Assembly (NCBI RefSeq): GCF_030159595.1 | Contig: NZ_BSKJ01000001.1 | Coordinates: forward strand, 310,001 to 374,000 | Source: Pseudomonas putida | Lineage (GTDB): Bacteria; Pseudomonadota; Gammaproteobacteria; Pseudomonadales; Pseudomonadaceae | Length of the DNA: 64,000 nt | Reading direction: 5' to 3' | Shown: positions 56,900-64,000 of the stretch, piece after piece | How positions within the stretch are numbered: the stretch's first letter is position 1 | Layout of the letters: each line of letters opens with the position of its first letter | Notes under the pieces: model-generated | What the model was told of the DNA's origin: nothing | The model's database searches: none | Seen by the model: only the letters and a program-made list of their open reading frames with translations | Position numbers and translations under genes: made by a program

Positions 56900-57187
56900 T
56901 TACTCGATGACTTTGGGAACCAGGTACAGACCGCTTTCGGTCGACGGCGCGATAGCCTGGTAGGTATCGCGCTGGTTGCTTTCGGTGACCTGATCGGGAC
57001 GCAGGCGCTGGCTGGCCTCCAGGGGGTGGGCCAGGGGCTCGATACCAGTGGTATCGACCGCTTGCATCTGGTCGACCAGCCCGAGAATGCTGTTCAGGGC
57101 GTCGGTAATGCGTGGCAGTTCGCCATCATTCAGGCCCAGACGGGCCAGATGAGCGATCTTTTCCACGTCGCAGCGTTCAAGCGCCAT
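56900..57187 (-). CDS. gatC: GatC, amidotransferase small subunit
   Basis: A 95-residue subunit that ties GatA to GatB. The pattern [14 protein letters not shown]...[19 protein letters not shown] and the C-terminal LYLVPKVIE are conserved. ATG 57187 gives the family start [17 protein letters not shown]. It is divergent from mreB, sharing a 205-bp gap. Confidence 0.95.
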   Translation of the reverse strand: MALERCDVEKIAHLARLGLNDGELPRITDALNSILGLVDQMQAVDTTGIEPLAHPLEASQRLRPDQVTESNQRDTYQAIAPSTESGLYLVPKVIE

Positions 57188-57233
57188 GGGGATCTCCAAG
57201 GGAAACAAAGAACGGAATTTGGGTCCGCAGTGA

Positions 57234-58430
<1,197 letters not shown>

Positions 58431-58460
58431 TCCCACTCCCTGTTCACGAGCGCCCGGTTT

Positions 58461-58518
58461 ACAGGTGGTACGCACAGTGCTACCTGTATGTGCTGGGCTG
58501 GCGCCCGTTCAGGGCGCC
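58461..58518 (+). other. Tandem hairpins between mreB and mreC
   Basis: The first hairpin pairs ACAGGTGGTAC (58461-58471) with GTGCTACCTGT (58477-58487), with two mismatches around the middle. The second is a perfect GGCGCCC (58500-58506)/GGGCGCC (58512-58518) with loop GTTCA. Neither has a T tail, so they are more likely RNA-stability or attenuation elements than full terminators. Confidence 0.6.
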
Positions 58519-58596
58519 GTATCCGTCAACCCGCAACCAGGCTGGTGCGTTGTTCCATGTCCAATGACCTCCTGAGTCGTCCACGAGGAACGGCCC

Positions 58597-59652
58597 ATTA
58601 AACCGCTTTTCTCCAAGGGCCCTTCGCTGGGCGTTCGCCTGCTCGTTCTGGTGGTGATGTCGGTCGCGTTGATGGTTGTCGACGCGCGCTTTGACGTGCT
58701 CAAACCTGTGCGCAGCCAGATGGGCGTGGTACTGATGGAATCGTACTGGATCACCGACCTGCCACAGCGTGCGTGGCAAGGCGTGGCCGGCCAGTTCGGC
58801 AGCCGCAACGAACTGATCGCCGAAAACGAAAAGCTCAAGACCGAGGCCCTGCTGTTGCAGGGGCGCCTGCAGAAGCTGGCGGCCCTGACCGAGCAGAACG
58901 TGCGCCTGCGCGAGCTGCTCAACTCTTCGGCGCTGGTCAACGAAAAGGTTGAAGTGGCCGAGCTGATCGGTGTCGACCCCAACCCGTTCACCCACCGCAT
59001 CCTGATCAACAAGGGTGAGCGTGACGGTGTGTTCCTGGGCCAGCCGGTACTTGATGCGCGTGGCCTGATGGGCCAGGTGGTCGAGCTGATGCCCTACACC
59101 TCACGGGTGCTGCTGCTGACCGACACCACCCACAGCATTCCGGTGCAGGTCAACCGCAATGGCCTGCGTGCCATTGCCAGCGGCACCGGCAACCCGGAGC
59201 GCCTGGAGCTGCGCCATGTGGCCGATACCGCCGACATCAAGGAAGGCGACCTGTTGGTCAGCTCGGGCATGGGCCAGCGCTTCCCGGCCGGCTACCCGGT
59301 GGCCACGGTCAACGAGGTGATCCACGACTCCGGCCAGCCATTCGCCATCGTGCGCGCCATCCCCACCGCCGCGCTCAACCGCAGCCGCTACATGCTGCTG
59401 GTGTTCAGCGACCGGCGTAGCCCGGAACAGCGCGCCACCGACGCCGCCATTGCCCAGGAAGAGGCTGACCGCAAGGGTACTTCGGCCCCAGGCCAGCCGG
59501 TAAGCGCGGGCGAGCAGGGCACGCCAGCCAGCAATGCGCCGGTCGTACCGGCCACAACGCCAGCGCCGGCCGCACAGCCTGCAGCCCCGGCGGCTGCCCC
59601 TGTCACGCCGGCGGCTGCGCCTGCCGCACCCGCTCATACCCGGAGACAATGA
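58597..59652 (+). CDS. mreC: MreC, periplasmic cell-shape scaffold
   Basis: A 351-residue bitopic inner-membrane protein. The short cytoplasmic N-terminus (KPLFSKGPSLG) is followed by one membrane helix (about 12-32), a coiled-coil (ENEKLKTEALLLQGRLQKLA, about 70-95) and two beta barrels, with a long Ala/Pro-rich tail (about 285-350). The N-terminus is only complete from an ATT at 58597, with GAGGAA about 6 nt before it. Between the in-frame stop at 58573 and GTG 58651 there is no ATG, GTG or TTG. Starting at the GTG would lose half the membrane helix. Confidence 0.88.
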   Translation: MKPLFSKGPSLGVRLLVLVVMSVALMVVDARFDVLKPVRSQMGVVLMESYWITDLPQRAWQGVAGQFGSRNELIAENEKLKTEALLLQGRLQKLAALTEQNVRLRELLNSSALVNEKVEVAELIGVDPNPFTHRILINKGERDGVFLGQPVLDARGLMGQVVELMPYTSRVLLLTDTTHSIPVQVNRNGLRAIASGTGNPERLELRHVADTADIKEGDLLVSSGMGQRFPAGYPVATVNEVIHDSGQPFAIVRAIPTAALNRSRYMLLVFSDRRSPEQRATDAAIAQEEADRKGTSAPGQPVSAGEQGTPASNAPVVPATTPAPAAQPAAPAAAPVTPAAAPAAPAHTRRQ

Positions 59653-60140
59653 TGGCTGCTTCACGCCGCAACAACGGCTGGGTCATCTGGCTGACTTTCG
59701 CCATCGGCCTGCTGCTCAGCGTCTCGCCCATGCCGCAGTTCATGGAAGTATTCCGGCCCATGTGGCTGGCCTTGCTGGTGTCGTTCTGGACCCTGGCGGT
59801 GCCGAACAAGGTCGGTATGACCACGGCATTCGTGTTGGGCCTTGCCGAAGACGTGCTGTACGGCACCCTGCTTGGGCAAAATGCGCTGGTCCTTACCCTC
59901 ATCACCTTCCTGGTGCTGTCCCTGCAGCAGCGCCTGCGTATGTTCCCCATGTGGCAGCAAAGCCTGGTCATTCTGGTGATTTTCGGCATCGCCCAGCTGA
60001 TCCAGTTGTGGCTCAGCGCACTGACCGGCAATCGCCTGCCCACCCTGGCGCTGGTCTGGTCGGCGGTGATCAGTGCCTTGCTCTGGCCGTGGATCAGCTT
60101 TGCCCTGCGCGATCTGCGCCGACGCTTGCATATCAACTGA
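59649..60140 (+). CDS. mreD: MreD, cell-shape membrane protein
   Basis: A 163-residue inner-membrane protein with about five helices (WVIWLTFAIGLLLSVSPMPQ at the start) that associates with MreC and the elongasome. Its ATG overlaps the mreC TGA, so translation is coupled; a second ATG follows immediately at 59652. Maf starts 33 bp downstream. Confidence 0.95.
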   Translation: MMAASRRNNGWVIWLTFAIGLLLSVSPMPQFMEVFRPMWLALLVSFWTLAVPNKVGMTTAFVLGLAEDVLYGTLLGQNALVLTLITFLVLSLQQRLRMFPMWQQSLVILVIFGIAQLIQLWLSALTGNRLPTLALVWSAVISALLWPWISFALRDLRRRLHIN

Positions 60141-60172
60141 CGCCGATGCGCCACTGACAGGGAGATGTCTGA

Positions 60173-60784
60173 ATGAACCCGCTATACCTGGCCTCCGGCT
60201 CGCCCCGTCGTCGTGAACTGCTGACCCAGATCGGCGTGCCGTTCAGCGTCGTCAGCGCCCCCATCGATGAAACGCCACTGGCCAACGAAAGCGCCCCGAC
60301 CTACGTCGAACGCCTGGCCCGGGCCAAGGCCGCCGCTGGCCTGGCCAGTGTCGATGGCCCGGCTGTAGTGCTTGGTGCAGACACCGCGGTGGTGCTCGAT
60401 GGTCGTATTCTCGGCAAGCCGGAAAACCGCGAAGATGCCCTGGCCATGCTGGCTGACCTGTCAGGGCGCGAGCATCAGGTGCTGACTGCTGTCGCCCTCG
60501 ATGATGGTCAGCGCGTGCACAGTTTTTGCGTTACCAGCAAGGTGCGTTTTCGCACCATCAGCGCCGATGAAGCGCAGCGCTACTGGGCGAGCGGCGAGCC
60601 AGCGGACAAGGCGGGTGGCTACGCCATCCAAGGTCTGGGCGCGGTGTTCGTCACCGGCCTTTCCGGCAGTTACTCGGCAGTGGTCGGCCTACCTCTCAGC
60701 GAAACGGCCGATTTGCTTGGCCAGTTCGGCATTGCCTGCTGGCAACTACCTGCGCATACGCCAGAGGTAACAAACCTGCGGTAG
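60173..60784 (+). CDS. maf: Maf-type nucleoside-triphosphate pyrophosphatase
   Basis: A 203-residue Maf/YhdE protein that hydrolyses non-canonical or pyrimidine dNTPs/NTPs. The signature [16 protein letters not shown] is at the N-terminus, and [16 protein letters not shown] and [14 protein letters not shown] mark the active site. Position between mreD and rng is the classic arrangement. GGGAGATGTCTGA precedes ATG 60173. Confidence 0.96.
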   Translation: MNPLYLASGSPRRRELLTQIGVPFSVVSAPIDETPLANESAPTYVERLARAKAAAGLASVDGPAVVLGADTAVVLDGRILGKPENREDALAMLADLSGREHQVLTAVALDDGQRVHSFCVTSKVRFRTISADEAQRYWASGEPADKAGGYAIQGLGAVFVTGLSGSYSAVVGLPLSETADLLGQFGIACWQLPAHTPEVTNLR

Positions 60785-60838
60785 CCAGCAGTGCATACGC
60801 CATCCATCATTACAAAAGACCTTTGACGAGAGCCTGCC

Positions 60839-62296
60839 ATGAGTGAAGAGATCCTGATCAACATCACCCCGATGGAGTCACGCGTGGCGGTGGTGGAAAA
60901 CGGGGTGTTGCAGGAGGTGCACGTCGAGCGCACCCAACGCCGGGGCATCGTCGGCAATATCTACAAGGGCAAGGTCGTGCGCGTGCTGCCGGGCATGCAG
61001 GCGGCCTTCGTCGACATCGGCCTGGAGCGCGCGGCGTTCATCCATGCCTCGGAAATTTCCCAGCGTGAAGGCTCGGCGGTAGAGAACATCACTGCGCTCG
61101 TTCACGAAGGCCAGGCCTTGGTGGTGCAGGTGACCAAGGACCCGATCGGCACCAAGGGCGCACGCCTGACCACCCAGCTGTCGATCCCGTCGCGCTACCT
61201 GGTGTACATGCCGCGCAGCAGCCATGTCGGCATCTCGCTGAAGATCGAAGACGAAGCCGAGCGTGATCGCCTCAAACAGGTGGTCAGTGACTGCATGGAA
61301 AGCGAGAACATCAAGGATGCCGGTGGCTTCATCCTGCGCACCGCGGCAGAAGGTGCGCGCGCTGAAGAGATCCTGCAGGACATCCGCTACCTGCGCCGCC
61401 TGTGGGAGCAGATCGGTTCCCAGATCAAGACGTGCGGCGCGCCGACGGTGATCTACGAAGACCTGGGCCTGGCCCTGCGCACGCTGCGCGATCTGGTGAA
61501 CCCGAAGATCGAGAAGATCCGCATCGACTCGCGGGAAACCTTCCAGAAAACCACGCAGTTCGTCGGCGAACTGATGCCGGAGATTGCCGACCGCCTTGAG
61601 CACTACCCGGGTGAACGGCCGATCTTTGACCTGTACGGTGTCGAAGACGAGATCCAGCGTGCCCTGGAGCGCAAGGTGCCGCTCAAGTCGGGTGGCTACC
61701 TGGTGGTAGACCCGGCCGAAGCGATGACCACCATCGATGTGAACACCGGTGCTTTCGTCGGCCATCGCAACCTGGAAGAGACCATCTTCAAGACCAACCT
61801 GGAAGCCGCTACCGCCATCGCCCGGCAACTGCGCCTGCGCAATATCGGCGGCATCATCATCATCGACTTCATCGACATGGAAGATGAAGAGCATCAGCGC
61901 CAGGTGCTGCGTACCCTGGAAAAGCAGCTAGAGCGCGATCACGCCAAGACCAACATCATCGGTATCACCGAGCTGGGCCTGGTGCAGATGACCCGCAAGC
62001 GCACGCGTGAAAGCCTGGAGCAGGTGCTGTGCGAGCCGTGCCTGGCCTGCCAGGGGCGCGGCAAGCTGAAAACCCCCGAGACCATTTGTTACGAGATCTT
62101 CCGCGAGATCCTGCGTGAGGCCCGTGCCTATCAGGCCGAGGGCTACCGTGTGCTGGCCAACCAGAAGGTGGTCGATCGCCTGCTGGATGAAGAGTCCGGC
62201 AACGTGGCGGAGCTGGAGGCCTTCATCGGTCGAACCATTCGCTTCCAGGTCGAGTCGATGTATTCGCAGGAACAATACGACGTGGTGCTGCTCTGA
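60839..62296 (+). CDS. rng: Ribonuclease G
   Basis: A 485-residue RNase E/G-family endoribonuclease that matures the 5' end of 16S rRNA and cuts AU-rich mRNA. The S1 domain (about 35-130, RGIVGNIYKGKVVRVLPG) is followed by the catalytic core with the magnesium aspartates in AMTTIDVNTGAF and IIIIDFIDME. The Zn-link CEPCLACQG holds the tetramer. It lacks the long C-terminal degradosome arm of RNase E, as expected for RNase G. Confidence 0.97.
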   Translation: MSEEILINITPMESRVAVVENGVLQEVHVERTQRRGIVGNIYKGKVVRVLPGMQAAFVDIGLERAAFIHASEISQREGSAVENITALVHEGQALVVQVTKDPIGTKGARLTTQLSIPSRYLVYMPRSSHVGISLKIEDEAERDRLKQVVSDCMESENIKDAGGFILRTAAEGARAEEILQDIRYLRRLWEQIGSQIKTCGAPTVIYEDLGLALRTLRDLVNPKIEKIRIDSRETFQKTTQFVGELMPEIADRLEHYPGERPIFDLYGVEDEIQRALERKVPLKSGGYLVVDPAEAMTTIDVNTGAFVGHRNLEETIFKTNLEAATAIARQLRLRNIGGIIIIDFIDMEDEEHQRQVLRTLEKQLERDHAKTNIIGITELGLVQMTRKRTRESLEQVLCEPCLACQGRGKLKTPETICYEIFREILREARAYQAEGYRVLANQKVVDRLLDEESGNVAELEAFIGRTIRFQVESMYSQEQYDVVLL

Positions 62297-62384
62297 GGTC
62301 TTCTAGAACGCAGCGCTGGATGGTCGGGCTGGCAAAACCGCCACTACCGGCCATCATGGATAAACGACTTGGAGGGCCATGGCC

Positions 62385-64000
62385 ATGGGACGTCTGACCC
62401 GCGTTCTTGTCGCCTTGACCCGCTGGGGGCTGGGCTTGTGCGCCCTGTTGGCGGTATTGGTGGCGCTGTATGTCAGCCTCGGCCGCGAACTGGTGCCGCT
62501 GGTGGCCGAGTACCGGGCCGATGTGGAAAGCAAGGCCGAGCAGGCGCTGGGCCTGCCGGTACATGTGGGTGCCCTTGAAGGCCGCTGGAGCGGCCTGGCA
62601 CCGGTGTTGCGGGTGCGCGACCTGCAACTGGGTGAAGGTGCTACGGCGCTGCGCCTGGATGACGTGAAAGTGGTGCCCGATGTCTGGGCCAGCCTTACCG
62701 CCCGCGAAGTGCGCCTGGCGCGCATTCAGCTGGGCGGCCTGCAACTGATACTGCGCGAGAACGCGCAGGGCGCCTGGAGCCTCGAAGGCCTGCCAAAGAA
62801 AGACGACACGCCACTCGACCCCGCGGACCTGCTGCAGCGACTGCGTCAACTGGGCCGCGTCGATGTGTTCGACAGCCAGGTCACCTTGCACCCATGGCAG
62901 CGTGACCCGCTTACGCTGACCTATGTTAGCGCTGGCTTGCAGGCTGGCGCTTCACGTCAGTCCCTGGACCTGCGTGCAACCCTGCCTGACGGTCAGCCCC
63001 TGTCGCTGAACCTGCGCAGCCGTGCGTCGGCCAAGGCCTGGCGCGATGGCCAGCTCGAGGCTTACCTGAGCCTGCCGCAAAGTGACTGGGCGCGCTGGTT
63101 GCCACCGCACCTGTTGGGCCAGTGGCAAGCCGATGCATTGCGAGCGGGCGGAGAGTTCTGGGTCGACTGGCGCGAGGGGCAGCTGCAGCAAGCTGTGGTG
63201 CGGCTCAATGCACCCGAACTGCAGGGCGCCTATGCCGGCCGCAAGGCAGCGACCCTGAACAACCTGGCCCTGGGCGCCTGGTTCCAGCGCCGGGATCAAG
63301 GCTTCGATGTGGTGGTCGACTCCCTGGCCATGGACATCGGCAAGACCCGTTGGGAGTCGCACCTGCAGTTGCAGCAGCGCCCGGGCGAGAGCGCAGCCGA
63401 TGACCGTTGGCAGGTGCAGGCCGATCGGCTCGACCTTACGCCTTTGACCCCGCTGATCGATGCCTTGGCGCCGTTGCCTGACAACGTCATGGCCGTGGTC
63501 GATGGCCTGAAGGTGACCGGCGCGCTGCGCAATGTGCGGCTGGAGGCCCGGCCCAAGGCCGAGGGCGACAAGCGTCTGCAGTTCGAAGCCAACCTGGAAA
63601 AGGTCGGTTTCGATGCCTATCACAGTGCTCCGGCTGCCGGTAACGTCAGCGGCAGCATCAGTGGTGACCTGGGCCACGGCGAGCTGCGCCTGGATACCGA
63701 AGCGTTCATGCTGCATTTGTATCCGATCTTCGCCAAACCCTGGCACTACCAGAAGGCCAATGCACGCCTGACCTGGACCTTGGACAACGACGGTTTCACC
63801 CTGATTGCGCCGTATCTCAAGGTGCTGGGCGAGGAGGGCAAGATTGCCGGCGACTTCCTGATTCGTCTGTTGTTCGAAGAGGGCCGCGAGGACTACATGG
63901 ACCTGCGCGTCGGCCTGACCGAAGGCGATGGCCGCTATACCGCCAAATACCTGCCCGAGGTGCTCAGCCCGGCCCTCGACGAATGGTTGCGCAGCGCTAT
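62385..64000 (+). CDS. yhdP: YhdP-like AsmA-family protein (5' part)
   Basis: Truncated by the window edge: 538 codons visible with no stop. A membrane helix at about 12-35 (LTRWGLGLCALLAVLVALYV) anchors a long periplasmic beta-rich domain (DUF3971/AsmA-like) that in E. coli YhdP bridges the envelope and moves phospholipid to the outer membrane. ATG 62385 is preferred because GGAGG lies 9 nt upstream, although ATG 62379 in the same frame is possible. It lies in the conserved mreBCD-maf-rng-yhdP cluster, 88 bp behind rng. Confidence 0.92.
   Translation, partial: MGRLTRVLVALTRWGLGLCALLAVLVALYVSLGRELVPLVAEYRADVESKAEQALGLPVHVGALEGRWSGLAPVLRVRDLQLGEGATALRLDDVKVVPDVWASLTAREVRLARIQLGGLQLILRENAQGAWSLEGLPKKDDTPLDPADLLQRLRQLGRVDVFDSQVTLHPWQRDPLTLTYVSAGLQAGASRQSLDLRATLPDGQPLSLNLRSRASAKAWRDGQLEAYLSLPQSDWARWLPPHLLGQWQADALRAGGEFWVDWREGQLQQAVVRLNAPELQGAYAGRKAATLNNLALGAWFQRRDQGFDVVVDSLAMDIGKTRWESHLQLQQRPGESAADDRWQVQADRLDLTPLTPLIDALAPLPDNVMAVVDGLKVTGALRNVRLEARPKAEGDKRLQFEANLEKVGFDAYHSAPAAGNVSGSISGDLGHGELRLDTEAFMLHLYPIFAKPWHYQKANARLTWTLDNDGFTLIAPYLKVLGEEGKIAGDFLIRLLFEEGREDYMDLRVGLTEGDGRYTAKYLPEVLSPALDEWLRSA

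Overview
The window comes from a GC-rich gammaproteobacterium of the Pseudomonas putida group. The evidence is the gene order (isc tail - ndk - rlmN - pilF - rodZ - ispG - hisS - yfgM - bamB - der; piuB/piuA/piuC; roxSR; gatCAB - mreBCD - maf - rng - yhdP). The intergenic gaps also carry many P. putida-type REP elements (core GCGGGCAAGCCCGCTCCCACAGG), mostly as inverted pairs. It is a chromosomal housekeeping and nutrient-uptake region. No phage, insertion sequence, CRISPR array, rRNA or tRNA was found.

Layout. 1-2.7 kb: end of the iron-sulfur assembly operon (hscB partial, hscA, fdx, iscX). 2.8-12 kb: long co-directional run ndk, rlmN, pilF, rodZ, ispG, hisS, yfgM, bamB, der. Two of its products, RlmN and IspG, are [4Fe-4S] enzymes. 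12.2-14.2 kb: a methionine-type aminotransferase overlapping an omega-amidase, as expected for methionine-salvage and 2-oxoacid repair. 14.3-21 kb: iron locus piuB, piuA, piuC and a Sel1 protein, with Fur-like sites between the divergent piuA and piuC. 21-22.3 kb: ornithine decarboxylase. 22.8-26.8 kb: fecI-fecR-fecA ferric citrate signalling and uptake. 26.9-30.3 kb: OpuC-type osmoprotectant ABC transporter. 30.7-31.4 kb: a lower-GC HigB/HigA-like toxin-antitoxin pair. 31.5-33.1 kb: prfC. 33.2-37 kb: polyamine binding protein, cupin, FAD amine oxidase and an AraC regulator. 37.2 kb: a 24-residue membrane peptide gene not in usual ORF sets. 37.3-46.2 kb: dipeptide uptake operon (binding protein, OprD-type porin, second binding protein, DppBCDF). 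46.6-49.3 kb: SIMPL protein and the RoxS/RoxR redox two-component system. 49.6-51.9 kb: AEC-family permease and AroP-like permease. 52-53.8 kb: a short operon of RlpA-like lipoprotein, CaCA antiporter and carboxymuconolactone-decarboxylase-like protein. 54-57.2 kb: gatCAB. 57.4-64 kb: mreBCD, maf, rng and the start of yhdP.

Most notable observations: (i) two genes, mreC and the CaCA antiporter, whose only start that keeps an intact N-terminus is ATT, each preceded by a good Shine-Dalgarno sequence; (ii) tandem RNA hairpins between mreB and mreC; (iii) the 24-aa membrane peptide with its own ribosome site and terminator; (iv) the toxin-antitoxin pair with paired GGAATWTTCC palindromes upstream; (v) a 46-bp-arm inverted repeat between two convergent genes; (vi) Fur-like boxes at both iron loci and an AACAACAACAAG tract at the fecA start, suggesting joint iron and catabolite control. 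All are read from sequence only. No searches were run.
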